Assembly (NCBI GenBank): GCA_009746045.1
Contig: RPFO01001712.1
Span: 1-64,000 of the forward strand
Origin: Mesostigma viride
Taxonomy: Eukaryota; Streptophyta; Mesostigmatophyceae; Mesostigmatales; Mesostigmataceae
DNA: 64,000 bases
Reading direction: 5' to 3'
Positions 37,871 through 46,542 of this stretch are shown piece by piece. Within the stretch, counting starts at the first letter, position 1; each line of letters begins with the position of its first letter. The notes under the pieces were generated by a model that ran no database searches, was not told the DNA's origin, and saw nothing but the letters and a program-made list of their open reading frames with translations. The translations under genes were made by a program, and so were the position numbers.

Positions 37871-39199
37871 GCGCGGGGTCAGACGCGTACCCCGCGCACC
37901 CGTCGTCGAAACACCGCTGTGAGATGCCTTGGAAAGAGATCGAGAACCAGACGTTGTTGCTCGCGTGCTCCCTACCCACGTTCAGACACTCCCTGTGATG
38001 GGTCCACGCAGAGTACACGGCGTGCACCCCTTGCCCCCGCTGATACACCCTGGACACTCCCGTGGGGGCCATGGAACGTACCGCCTTCTCCACAGCCGCG
38101 TATAGTGGGGACGAGGACGGCACCCCCTCGTCACTATGCAGCCCAAAGCGTACCGCCTCCTTCTCGGCGCCCTCGGTCTTCAGCTTCTTAAACTTCTTGC
38201 GCCTCTTTGTCTTCATCTCCGACGAGGTGACGCAGTTGTCCTCGTCGTACCATGCCGGCATGGCCACGCTCACGATGATCGCGGGGTCGGCGCCGTCGAA
38301 GGCGCGCACAGAAGTCATTTGCAGGAACTTCACCGGGTCCTTCCTGATCTCGTCGGGTGTGTACTCGTGCGTGACCACTCCGTTGGCGTCCATCTCCCCC
38401 CACGGTTGGTACGAGCGACTCTCGTGCACCTTCCCGTAGCGACAGGACCCGTTCGGGCACACCCTGTTCTTCTTGGCCCAACACAGATCGCACCTGCAGT
38501 ACTCCTCTTCCCCCCACTGTCTCTTGCACGGCCCGTGCTCCTTCTCGAGAGCCCTCGCCGCCTTGCAGCAGTCGGGACACCTCACGCATTTCCAGCTCCA
38601 CAACATGCGCAGGCCGTTGTCCAGGAGGACTGACGGGTCGACCACCTCCGTCCACGTGTTGTTTTCCGGCCTGGGCCCCAACTCGGTGTGCAGTTTCTCC
38701 ACGATGATGGAACGCAGCAGGATCGCGTTGAAGACGTCCATTGGCACGGACGGGAAGTGCACGTGGAAACCGGTCTTGAAGGCTCCAGTGCTGGTCTTCT
38801 TCAAGGGAGCCCTGCATATCACCATGGATGTATCTGTGGAAGAGGGCAGACACTCCCCCATCACACTTTGCATGAGAGGAAGCCACACCTTTACGACATC
38901 ATCCCCGAGATCCCTTGAATCCACGCAATCCAGGTCGAAAAAGAGAGGAAAGATGCCAGTTTTTGGCTTTTGCTCGACAATGAAGTTGGGAGTGTTCCTC
39001 ATGCCATCATAGGCCACTCTTTTGTAAAAGTCCAACAGGTCCTCCCGGTCCACAAACATCTTCCCCCCCTGAATCCATCCAAAAACAAGTGGGTGTACTC
39101 CTCATCCTTGTCCACAATCAGCTCCATTTGCACCACCCAGTTGGTGGCTCTGGAAAAGCCCGGACGCTGCCACTTCTCTCTGGGCGCTGACGTGGTCAT
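37719..39199 (-). CDS. Primase-like protein with C-terminal zinc motif (frameshifted)
   Basis: About 490 residues from ATG 39199. A one-base shift at the C7 run 39064-39070 separates the first 47 residues. The core has LFFDLDCVD (D-x-D type catalytic strand), KTGFHVHFP (the H of the primase signature), a Cys-rich insert (CVRCPDCCKAAR ... CRCDLCWAKK ... CPNGSCRYG), and a C-terminal CFDDGCAGYASDP zinc motif. This is the layout of the archaeo-eukaryotic/herpes-UL52-like viral primases. In most NCLDVs this part is fused to the D5 helicase; here the helicase is 7 kb away. Confidence 0.6.
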
Positions 39200-39313
39200 T
39201 TACTCGCAAGCACCCAAAAAAGCTACCCCGTTTGCGAATCAGGCGCTCCAGAGAAGCGGGGAAGGTCGCATCCGTGCGATTACTGGTCGCACAAGTTCTC
39301 AGCACGTGTTATC

Positions 39314-39964
39314 ATGCGGATATACACGAAAACCGGGGACACGGGGCTCACGTCCGCCATAGGAGGTGGTGCGAAGCTCCCGAAAAGCGACTCTCTCTTT
39401 GCTGCCCTGGGGGCTTTGGATGAGCTCAATTCATCCGTCGGAGTGGCGGTGAGTCAGGCGGATCTCGTGGATCCACGGTCGTCAGAACTCGTGGATCTCT
39501 TGCAATACCTCCAGTGCAGGATCTTGGATGCAGGCACATCTCTGGCTGCACCTGTGGAGAGATCTGGTGACAAGGCAGAACAGAGATCTGGTGATGTGGA
39601 CAAGCAGATCCCAGACACAGTCACACCTGTGACATCACCCATCCCAATATCAGATCCCCTGCTTAAGTTCACTTGTGCTGACGAGGCGGTTCAGATCTTG
39701 GAATCTCGCATCGACAGTTACGACCAGAATCTGCCAGTGCTGAGGAACTTTGTGCTTCCTGGGGGGAACGGTATGCTGTCATCCCAGCTGCACGTGTGCA
39801 GAACCGTGTGCCGGAGGGCAGAACGAGATGTCGTGGCATGCGGACGAGCGGACAATGGCCTGCTAGTCTTTATGAACCGTCTGTCCGACTTCTTCTTCGT
39901 GGCGGCGCGGGCGTATCAAGACAAACAGCCAGTAGTTTATTCCAAAAGGATGAATGTTGTTTAA
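39314..39964 (+). CDS. Cob(I)alamin adenosyltransferase (PduO/MMAB type)
   Basis: 216 residues with all the family landmarks: RIYTKTGDTGLTSAIGGG at the N-terminus (ATP-binding), DELNSSVG at about 37-44, FVLPGG, LHVCRTVCRRAERDVV and FMNRLSDFFFVAARAY. The enzyme transfers the adenosyl group of ATP to cob(I)alamin to make adenosylcobalamin, the cofactor of the class II reductase encoded 13 kb upstream. A stretch of about 35 residues at about 80-115 is extra compared with the family and is built from DNA carrying AGATCT repeats like those at 40.8-41.0 kb. Confidence 0.85.
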   Translation: MRIYTKTGDTGLTSAIGGGAKLPKSDSLFAALGALDELNSSVGVAVSQADLVDPRSSELVDLLQYLQCRILDAGTSLAAPVERSGDKAEQRSGDVDKQIPDTVTPVTSPIPISDPLLKFTCADEAVQILESRIDSYDQNLPVLRNFVLPGGNGMLSSQLHVCRTVCRRAERDVVACGRADNGLLVFMNRLSDFFFVAARAYQDKQPVVYSKRMNVV

Positions 39965-39985
39965 TATCTATTATTTGATTCATAC

Positions 39986-40816
39986 ATGGCCAATAGACTC
40001 GAAACACATCCATTGTCGTCTCATCTGGCCTCTTTGAATGCGGCGAAAGACAACATTGACACGGAGGCAACTCCAGCCGCGTCTCCCAAGTATGACATGC
40101 TAAAACCCACATTCAACCTGCAAAACGCCCACGACGTGAACATATACAAGTACATAATCCGCGACGACAGCAGCAGCAGTTCCTCTGACCAATCTGCTAA
40201 AGAGCACTTTTGGACGCGTGACATGGAGGAGCTAGTGTACGGGTGGGGGCAAAAGGGCGTGGGGTTCCGCAACATGCACGAAATGGCGGCATCTCACAAC
40301 ACCATATGGTTTCACGCGATCGGCATCCCAGCCATCATCCTATCAACCGTGGCTGGAACGAGCTCTCTATCCAAACTGAACGATTGCAACACCCCCACTA
40401 TGGCATTGGCGATCGGGATCGTGAGCATGACGGTGTCCGCGCTCACGAGCGTGCAAAACTTCATGCAGTTTTCCAAGCGCGCGGAGCGCCACAAGCAAGC
40501 GGCTCACAAATTTGCCGCGTTCTTCAGAGAGATCGACTCGGAGCTTACCAAACCAAGGGGGCACAGGCAGAATCCGTTTGAGTTCATCCAAATATGCAGG
40601 CTCACGCTCGACAATATGGTGTCGCGCGGGCCGGCCATCCCTGGGTACATAGTAAAAAGGTATATGAACATGGTATCCAAGAAGGGTGACAAAAGAAAGG
40701 AAAGGGCGTCTATGGATGGGGCAAGTCTTCATGAGCCTCATGAACGTGTGAATGTGCTGGTGCGCAAAGATCCCGAGGCGCCCATTCCCGTCCGCATCAT
40801 GGAGAGCAAGTTGTGA
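39986..40816 (+). CDS. SLATT-type two-TM membrane protein
   Basis: 276 residues, starting 22 bases after the adenosyltransferase stop. After a polar N-terminus (about 1-75, with a Ser run), the core reads WFHAIGIPAIILSTVAGTSS, then MALAIGIVSMTVSALTSVQN, then FSKRAERHKQAAHKFAAFFR and IDSEL. Two TM helices followed by an H-x6-F-x3-FREI helix are the hallmark of SLATT domains, which act as membrane effectors in bacterial nucleotide-signalling conflict systems and are found in some giant viruses. No SMODS/cyclase partner is adjacent. Confidence 0.65.
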   Translation: MANRLETHPLSSHLASLNAAKDNIDTEATPAASPKYDMLKPTFNLQNAHDVNIYKYIIRDDSSSSSSDQSAKEHFWTRDMEELVYGWGQKGVGFRNMHEMAASHNTIWFHAIGIPAIILSTVAGTSSLSKLNDCNTPTMALAIGIVSMTVSALTSVQNFMQFSKRAERHKQAAHKFAAFFREIDSELTKPRGHRQNPFEFIQICRLTLDNMVSRGPAIPGYIVKRYMNMVSKKGDKRKERASMDGASLHEPHERVNVLVRKDPEAPIPVRIMESKL

Positions 40817-40827
40817 CATCTAGGTAT

Positions 40828-41020
40828 CGAGATGCTGACTGGGAGATCTCTGCAGGTCCATATCTGGAGATCTCTATGCGCTGACTGGGAGATCTCTGCA
40901 GGTCCAGATCTTGAGATCTCGATTTGCTGACTGGGAGATCTCTGCAGTGCCAGATCTGGAGATCTTGCTGTGCTGACTGGGAGATCTCTGTAGGTCCAGA
41001 TCTGGAGATCTCGCCACAAC
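40828..41020. repeat. AGATCT-rich tandem repeat
   Basis: Four imperfect copies of a roughly 48-bp unit containing CTGACTGGGAGATCTCTGCAG and a second CCAGATCTGGAGATCT part. I count 11 copies of the 6-bp palindrome AGATCT in about 190 bases. No coding sense is visible; it lies between the SLATT gene and the next gene. Confidence 0.8.
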
Positions 41021-41097
41021 CGAACCCTCCGAACGCGTTATATCGGAGGGATGAGTGTGGACCCGTGCATTTCCCACGACACGACACCACAGAAGCC

Positions 41098-41615
41098 ATG
41101 GCTGGCTGTATCATCCGCTCCGTGATGATGGAGACTTCGCCCGAAACCGCCATGTTTACGGCGAGAGACTACCGATTCATCCACGAAAAACTGGCCTTGA
41201 ACGCCGGGGAGTGCGGCAACAACAAGCGTGTGAGGCCCTTCCAGCTGCCCTCCATCATCCGCAAGAGAAAGAAGCGGGGGACCCCCCCGTAACCAGGGTC
41301 CACAATGACACAAACAGGAACGTGATTGCGTCCGCACTCACCGAGCCCGACGACACCGACCCAGCCCCCCTTTCAGACAGCCTGGTGGGCGCTCCAGAGA
41401 TGGGGGAGTACAGCCAGATGACATGGCGCGCGTTCGGAGACCTGTTAAATGGGATGGACTGCAGAGAGCTGTCCCGCATGTCTGAGCGGTCCGAGTACCA
41501 CGCTGTGGCGGTGTCCCTGGCCATGGGTCTGCAGGGGGTGCAGTACTGCTTCTCCGGATGCCACCGGTGCAATCGCAGCCCCCGGTCGATGAAATACACG
41601 GGGCTGGCCGACTGA
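41098..41615 (+). CDS. Hypothetical protein (frameshifted)
   Basis: The ATG at 41098 opens MAGCIIRSVMMETSPETAMF. The frame breaks at the C7 run 41282-41288 and resumes as TRVHNDTNRNVIASAL. The C-terminal half has WRAFGDLLNGMDCRELSRM and a Cys pair CFSGCHRC. Joined, it makes about 171 residues. No family is recognised. Confidence 0.5.
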
Positions 41616-41687
41616 GTCGTTCACCATCCCGCCGCGGCAGCTCTTGTTTATGGTCAAATTTTAATTATCCGTGAATACTGTAGCAGG

Positions 41688-41879
41688 ATGCTGTTATTGC
41701 ACGCCATTCCCACCTACATCATTGTTTCATACATCCTCATAAAGTCCAAGCCTCGATGCATGTTCGAAGCTAACGGAAGCCCCATCAAGTTTGGACTGGG
41801 TCCCAGTCAAACCCTTATGCCGTTTTGGCTGTTTTCTCTGCTCATCAGTCTGTACGTCCCGGTTATGATGTTGAGGTGA
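41688..41879 (+). CDS. Very small two-TM protein
   Basis: 63 residues with hydrophobic segments at both ends (LLLHAIPTYIIVSYILI and LMPFWLFSLLISLYVPVMML) joined by a short polar loop. Typical of small virion membrane proteins. Confidence 0.5.
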   Translation: MLLLHAIPTYIIVSYILIKSKPRCMFEANGSPIKFGLGPSQTLMPFWLFSLLISLYVPVMMLR

Positions 41880-41948
41880 CGCGCTTAGACGCCTCAATGA
41901 ATTATCGTGGCATTAGTAAACACGAGTTGTCTCCGCCGAACGGATGCA

Positions 41949-42185
41949 ATGGGATCCCCTCCGGACAGCTGTCCCACCGAGGGCTGCGACGGCTGCGAAT
42001 GGTGCTGTGGGCGCCCATTCCAGGAGCTGCCCGACCATTTCCAGAGCATGTACAGGGAGGAGATCCTGAACCTGTACCTCTCCATGAAAGAGCAATGCGA
42101 GTCGTGCGGGTATCCTCTGTTACAAAACGTGACATTAGACGCGTTTGAGGACTTTGTGGTCGCGAACTCGAGGATGTACAAGTAA
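41949..42185 (+). CDS. Small Cys-rich protein
   Basis: 78 residues from ATG 41949. It begins with a dense Cys cluster (CPTEGCDGCEWCC) and continues as a helical part with CESCGYP. The 5' end is uncertain: another ATG at 41898 in a different frame gives MNYRGISKHELSPPNGCNGI, which would join by one frame change. It may bind zinc through the Cys pairs. No family is recognised. Confidence 0.45.
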   Translation: MGSPPDSCPTEGCDGCEWCCGRPFQELPDHFQSMYREEILNLYLSMKEQCESCGYPLLQNVTLDAFEDFVVANSRMYK

Positions 42186-42192
42186 ACCGTAA

Positions 42193-43074
42193 CTAATCTG
42201 TAATAAAACTGAATTGCTCCATATTGCTCAAATCAACATCATTCACACACTCATTCATTTGCAACACGGGTACCTCGTCAGAAGGTGCTCGCGGCAATTT
42301 ACATGCATCTGGCTTGTCAATGAAGGCATAGTCCGTGTCGATTGTTACTTCCACCATCCGTTTCCTTTTCCCCACCGCACGCTTCTCATCGTCGTCGTCT
42401 CCGGACGAGGACGACGCGGAGAACAGCCCTTTTGTCTTCAGGTACTCCAGCCCGCCGTTGTCCATGGCGTGCACCCAATCGTCCCTGAACTTTTGCATCA
42501 GGGGCAGCTTCTGTCGAAACCAGTTCCTGTCCCGCTTTATTTCCAGGATGTCGAACTCCATCTCGGCCCACGTGGACGCGGGGCGGAACTGAACAAAGTG
42601 GCACATGTCCAGGTTGAGTACCTCCATCAGCACCTGGACCTGCGGCACGTAATAAGAGGGTATCTCGTGCTTGATTTCTCTCTTCAGAGGGCACTTGATC
42701 TCGACCAGCACGCCGTCCGCTGTCACGCGGTCAGGGCTGCCACCGAGCCACGAGTGCAGCGGGTGGGCGATGAGGCCAAACTCGAAGCATTTCCTCCCCG
42801 TGCGCCTTATGTACTCGGTGGCGGCGATGTCCTCGTTCAGGTTGCCGTGCCTCGTAGCGACGTTCCCCTGAAACACGCACCTGTTGTCCCCGAGCTTCTT
42901 CCTGAGGAGCTTCGTTGTCGACTCGTACGGATTGTCTCCTATCGCGGCTGCCACGTCGGACGCGGTCAACATACGGTTCCGTATGGCGTACCACTCCGGC
43001 GACTTTTGAGGCGCCGTTTTCATCTTCAGCAACTCCCCCACAGCGGGGTGCAGCTCGCATCCCGTCTCCTCCAT
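42193..43074 (-). CDS. YqaJ-type viral exonuclease/recombinase
   Basis: 293 residues. It has the full pattern of the lambda-exonuclease/YqaJ superfamily: SPEWYAIRNRMLTASDVAAA at about 24-43, GDNPYES, RHGNLNEDIAATEY (Glu of the active site), GGSPDRV (catalytic Asp), VLVEIKCP (E-x-K). These nucleases resect double-stranded DNA for single-strand-annealing recombination. The C-terminal 80 residues are acidic and not part of the core. It lies beside the resolvase gene, which forms a recombination pair with it. Confidence 0.8.
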   Translation of the reverse strand: MEETGCELHPAVGELLKMKTAPQKSPEWYAIRNRMLTASDVAAAIGDNPYESTTKLLRKKLGDNRCVFQGNVATRHGNLNEDIAATEYIRRTGRKCFEFGLIAHPLHSWLGGSPDRVTADGVLVEIKCPLKREIKHEIPSYYVPQVQVLMEVLNLDMCHFVQFRPASTWAEMEFDILEIKRDRNWFRQKLPLMQKFRDDWVHAMDNGGLEYLKTKGLFSASSSSGDDDDEKRAVGKRKRMVEVTIDTDYAFIDKPDACKLPRAPSDEVPVLQMNECVNDVDLSNMEQFSFITD

Positions 43075-43125
43075 GGTCGGCGCTATAGTATCGCCCCATT
43101 ATTTTTGCAGCTGGGTTAACGCACT

Positions 43126-43737
43126 TCACACATCAACAACGACCGGTTGCGCGGTGCCAGACGTTTTTACCCAGTGTTCGTAGAGGGCGACGAGGGCGTG
43201 CAGCAGCGCATCTGCGGCGTCGTCCTTCTTGGGCAGGGAGTGGAAGTACTTCATGTACACGGGGTACTTCTCCAGTATCTGCAGCGTCTGGTCGATGGCC
43301 ACCCTCTTGTTCCTGCGATACGAGTTCTGGATAGAGCACACGATCTCGGGGCCTGAATAAACCTTCAATTTCTTCAGCGGGGAGGAGAATTGAATTGCCA
43401 TGGGCCTCAACAATGGCGAGCAAGAGGGGGCGTGGATGATGTGGGTCTCGAAGAACACCTGGATCGCGTGACTCATCACCTTCATCTTCACGCTTGTCTT
43501 CGTCTGCCTCTCGATAACGACCTTGTCGGCGCACCCGAGCACGTCGATGCGTTTGTACAGCTGCACGGGCAGGTTCCTGCACGCCTCGTCCAGCGTGCGC
43601 GCGTTGAGGTCGATCACTTCCCACCCAAGGATCTCGAACGGCACGCCGCTCGCGTGCTCGTTGCCGGGGCCGTCGCTCAATTTGATCACGCAATAGGCCA
43701 GGTTGGTGATGCCGACGTCGAAACTCAGAACGATCAT
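43126..43737 (-). CDS. Holliday junction resolvase (poxvirus A22/RuvC type)
   Basis: 203 residues from ATG 43737. The RNase-H-fold catalytic acids are visible: SFDVGITNLAYC (first Asp), VVIERQ (Glu), and the C-terminal KKDDAADALLHAL (paired Asp). The intervening RYRR-like basic part (YRRNKRVAIDQ) also fits. NCLDV enzymes of this type resolve branched replication intermediates before packaging. It is divergent from the next gene across a 29-base AT-rich spacer. Confidence 0.8.
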   Translation of the reverse strand: MIVLSFDVGITNLAYCVIKLSDGPGNEHASGVPFEILGWEVIDLNARTLDEACRNLPVQLYKRIDVLGCADKVVIERQTKTSVKMKVMSHAIQVFFETHIIHAPSCSPLLRPMAIQFSSPLKKLKVYSGPEIVCSIQNSYRRNKRVAIDQTLQILEKYPVYMKYFHSLPKKDDAADALLHALVALYEHWVKTSGTAQPVVVDV

Positions 43738-43766
43738 CCTCAATTATATATACACGCTACTATAAT
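43738..43766. promoter_or_regulatory. Bidirectional AT-rich promoter spacer
   Basis: Only 29 bases separate two divergent ATGs. The spacer contains ATTATATATA and CTATAAT, the only TATA-like sequences available to both genes. Confidence 0.45.
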
Positions 43767-44282
43767 ATGTATCCCGTTCAGAGCGTACCAACCGACAACT
43801 TTTCCGGTTTTTACGGAGGCACGTGCCTCACGGTCTCCAGGCCAGGGGACAAAGCGTTTGCGGCGGACATGCACCCGGTGTACCACTCTGTCCTCGCCAC
43901 GGACAACCTTGCGCGCATCCAGGACAGTGTCCGTGTGTCATGGGGGGTGGAAGTTCCAGAACAAGAGGTGGCGCAGATGGTGCGAGCAGTTTACAACATG
44001 CGAGGGGACGCGTCCTACATGGAGAGAGTGCTGGTGCAGAACAACAATTATGGCGGGATCTGGAGTGTTGTGGGCTCCATAAACAGGGACGTGGCGAACA
44101 GACTCGGCAAACAAAACAGCGTGTATTCTAACCTGCCAGACTACGAGCGCTACGCCCGCGTGTTCCTCGGCGACGAACAGCCCGACAACTCGGTGATCCC
44201 CCATCCGTTCTACACGTCTGTTCAGCGCAGTAGGTTCACAGACAACCTCGACGGCTCCAACATCCTCGGGGAGTTCGCTTAA
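43767..44282 (+). CDS. Hypothetical, possibly structural protein
   Basis: 171 residues with good coding character and no low complexity (MYPVQSVPTDNFSGFYGGTC ... HPVYHSVLATDNLARIQDSV ... VLVQNNNYGGIWSVVG). No family is recognised. Its Asn/Tyr/Gly-rich composition resembles viral structural proteins. Confidence 0.5.
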   Translation: MYPVQSVPTDNFSGFYGGTCLTVSRPGDKAFAADMHPVYHSVLATDNLARIQDSVRVSWGVEVPEQEVAQMVRAVYNMRGDASYMERVLVQNNNYGGIWSVVGSINRDVANRLGKQNSVYSNLPDYERYARVFLGDEQPDNSVIPHPFYTSVQRSRFTDNLDGSNILGEFA

Positions 44283-44325
44283 ATCGTCTCCCAAGTTTTG
44301 TCATGTACTATGTATCAACTGAGAC

Positions 44326-44981
44326 ATGGAGGCGCGCGGCAAGTTTGTCAACATGGGCGTAGGCGCTCCCATTCTCTTGACGGAGGAGGAACACGCCTCC
44401 TTCCAGGCCACCGGCGCCATGCCCGCCTGGGCGGGTGGGGACGCGACGCCCAGCGCCCCACCCGCTCCTGTCCCAGTTTCCGACGCGTTTGATTCCGCGC
44501 TGGACAAGCCTGTGCCCCCCCCGCTGCGAGCAAACCAACGCAAGAGGCAAAGGCCGACCCCCCTCACCTGCACGTCCCCGGACAGCACTACGCGGTCGTG
44601 AGCGTCGTCGTGCCCCCCCAGAGCAATCACATGGCTCTCAAGCTGCGAGGCGTCTTTGACACCACAGACAAGGCGTCCGCACACGCAAAGGAGCTCATGA
44701 ACCACGACCCCAACTTTGACATCTTCGTGGTCGCCATGTACAACTGGCTGGTGCTCCCGCTGCCAGACGACATCAGGGGGGACATCAAGCACGAGTACGT
44801 GGACGAACGGATGGCGAAGATCATGGAGAATTACAAGGAGGAGCGAGAGAGGGTGAGGAGTTTCAACGAAAAGCGCATGCAGGACACGAGACAGGCCGGG
44901 GAGGCGGGGGAGCTCGGCGACATTCAAGAGGACGTCGCCGTCAAGACCGAGATCTGTCTCGGCGAGGCCGAAAGCGCGTAG
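44326..44981 (+). CDS. DUF5832-like conserved NCLDV protein (frameshifted)
   Basis: The N-terminal half (ATG 44326) is Pro/Ala-rich. A one-base shift at the C6 run 44558-44563 leads to the conserved part: GQHYAVVSVVVPP, LKLRGVFDTTDKASAHAKEL, DPNFDIFVVAMYNWLVLPLP. This pattern (G-x-F-x-T-x2-EA-x2-HAK-x-L ... DP-x-FDV-x-V) is, as I recall it, that of a small protein family common in NCLDVs (DUF5832); the function is unknown. It ends with a charged helix. Total about 218 residues when joined. Confidence 0.6.
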
Positions 44982-44987
44982 GCCAGA

Positions 44988-45206
44988 TCAACCCACGAAC
45001 ATCGGCCCCATGGCCCCGCCCGCGTCCGACGCCGCCGAACTAAACGAGCCGCCCTGTGGGCGAGAAGGAGAACGGCGCCAAACCAGATAGACACCTACGG
45101 CCACGGCTACCAACGCTACAACCGTAACCGCGCTCACACCCGGTTGCGCGTTGCGCTGTCGCCCATTGTTTGGCTCATTGTTTGGTATGGAATGCGGATT
45201 GATCAT
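44988..45206 (-). CDS. Small single-TM protein
   Basis: 72 residues: a polar Asn-rich N-terminus, a TM helix at about 24-43 (VSAVTVVALVAVAVGVYLVW), an RR basic stop and a Ser/Gly-rich tail. It is convergent with the previous gene, six bases away. Confidence 0.55.
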   Translation of the reverse strand: MINPHSIPNNEPNNGRQRNAQPGVSAVTVVALVAVAVGVYLVWRRSPSRPQGGSFSSAASDAGGAMGPMFVG

Positions 45207-45254
45207 GGCTCGTATACTTGTATATTCAATAATAAAATGAGTGAACCCGACGCA

Positions 45255-45764
45255 TTAACATCTGCACAACTCCTCTCCAGGTTGTAGATTCGATGTCGAG
45301 TAGTACGGCCTCCCGCACCCCCTGCACATGACCATGTACTGCCTGGGCGACTCCTGGCAAAAGCACTCCACCCACGTGTCGCACGGTAGGTGGACGGCCA
45401 GATTAAACTCGTCCGGCGTGATCGATTGCACCTTCGTCGGATTTTCGCCGTCGTCAAACGTCTTTATAATCAGCACGTCACCGCTGATGGGGCGTGACAG
45501 CACCTTGCTCGCCAAGGTGTTTTTCCCCTTGTCCGGGTTGGCAAAGTACACGCCCACGGAGACGGGCGTCTTAATGGACAGCGGCTTGAAGATGTCGTAC
45601 AGCTCGGGCCTGCCCCCCAGTTTGTTTGCGATCTCTTCGTAGCTCCACGCAACTTTCATGGAGTGGAAGGTCACGCAATCCAGCGACTGCTGAGGGATGA
45701 CCACGCAATTGGGGCCGTTTAAGGTGTCATCATTGTTATCGCTCCTACTTATTATATCCCACAT
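45255..45764 (-). CDS. Hypothetical protein with C-terminal zinc ribbon
   Basis: 169 residues from ATG 45764. The end, MVMCRGCGRPYYSTSNLQ ... CRC, is a treble-clef-like Cys pattern. The middle has PVSVGVYFANPDKGKNTLAS. The start codon overlaps the divergent ATG at 45763 inside one CATG. A longer form, reading another 32 codons upstream, is possible. Confidence 0.5.
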   Translation of the reverse strand: MWDIISRSDNNDDTLNGPNCVVIPQQSLDCVTFHSMKVAWSYEEIANKLGGRPELYDIFKPLSIKTPVSVGVYFANPDKGKNTLASKVLSRPISGDVLIIKTFDDGENPTKVQSITPDEFNLAVHLPCDTWVECFCQESPRQYMVMCRGCGRPYYSTSNLQPGEELCRC

Positions 45765-46128
45765 GTCTCGTCCCAGAGCCCCGTTCACGGCGAGCCGTGC
45801 GTACTCAATGTCTAGAGAATCCGAACGAGGCAGCCGCGCGGTCGAGGACAGGCTCCTCAACGCGGCGGAGACTATAATTGAGTCCAGCGCTCGCCAGGGA
45901 CGACAGTTCGCCTTCTACACGGTCCCTGTCTACCAGTTCGGACTGCCCATGTACTCGCCCACGGAGATAGTGAAGCACGTGGGCAAACGGCTGTTCAGGA
46001 GGGGGTTCAGGATAAAGCAGGTGGGGAAATGCGCCCTGTATATCGAGTGGGGGCCAGAGAAGAAGGCGGAAAGCAAGACGAGCAATACCACAACGTCCTC
46101 CTCGGACGCCGTGCGCAGATTGGGATAG
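45763..46128 (+). CDS. Hypothetical protein, 121 aa
   Basis: 121 residues. Basic Ser/Arg-rich N-terminus, then a compact domain (FAFYTVPVYQFGLPMYSPTE, KHVGKRLFRRGFRIKQVGKC, LYIEWG) and a Thr/Ser tail. The compact domain pattern is reminiscent of short conserved NCLDV proteins, but I cannot name it. Confidence 0.5.
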   Translation: MSRPRAPFTASRAYSMSRESERGSRAVEDRLLNAAETIIESSARQGRQFAFYTVPVYQFGLPMYSPTEIVKHVGKRLFRRGFRIKQVGKCALYIEWGPEKKAESKTSNTTTSSSDAVRRLG

Positions 46129-46542
46129 CGCTCAGCCACAACCGCGGACGCTGTGGACTACCCACAAAACAATGAGACCGAGCATGAGTTCGCCAATTGT
46201 TTCTTCATTAAAAATAAGTAAGTCAATTCCCATTTCATCCAGAACATTCCTCAACGACAGAATTCCTACCGCATCACTAGCTGTCTTCAACGCCCGGGGT
46301 GGGCACCGGGGTTGTTGGGGAGTACGGATCGCACGGCCAACGAATTAGCCGACCACGCTGGATGCGCCCTAAATACAGATGTCATGACAGGCAGCGCTTT
46401 ACCATATCCCCTGCATTTTATTTGAATGCTACCTATAGACAATGGACGCCCCCATGGGATGTGTGCGCGCGCACACGCGGTTCATGCAGAGTGGAGCCCG
46501 GCACACCGTGTTCGTGCACGTCGCATCTACTGCGCGCAACGT
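46129..46542. other. Intergenic, nothing recognised
   Basis: 414 bases without a convincing gene on either strand. It includes an AT-rich stretch at about 46195-46240 and CG-rich alternation near 46470. No hairpin or repeat stands out. Confidence 0.4.

Noticed and set aside
40828..41020. CRISPR array
   Set aside because: The units are imperfect, have no regular spacer/repeat alternation, and no cas genes are present.
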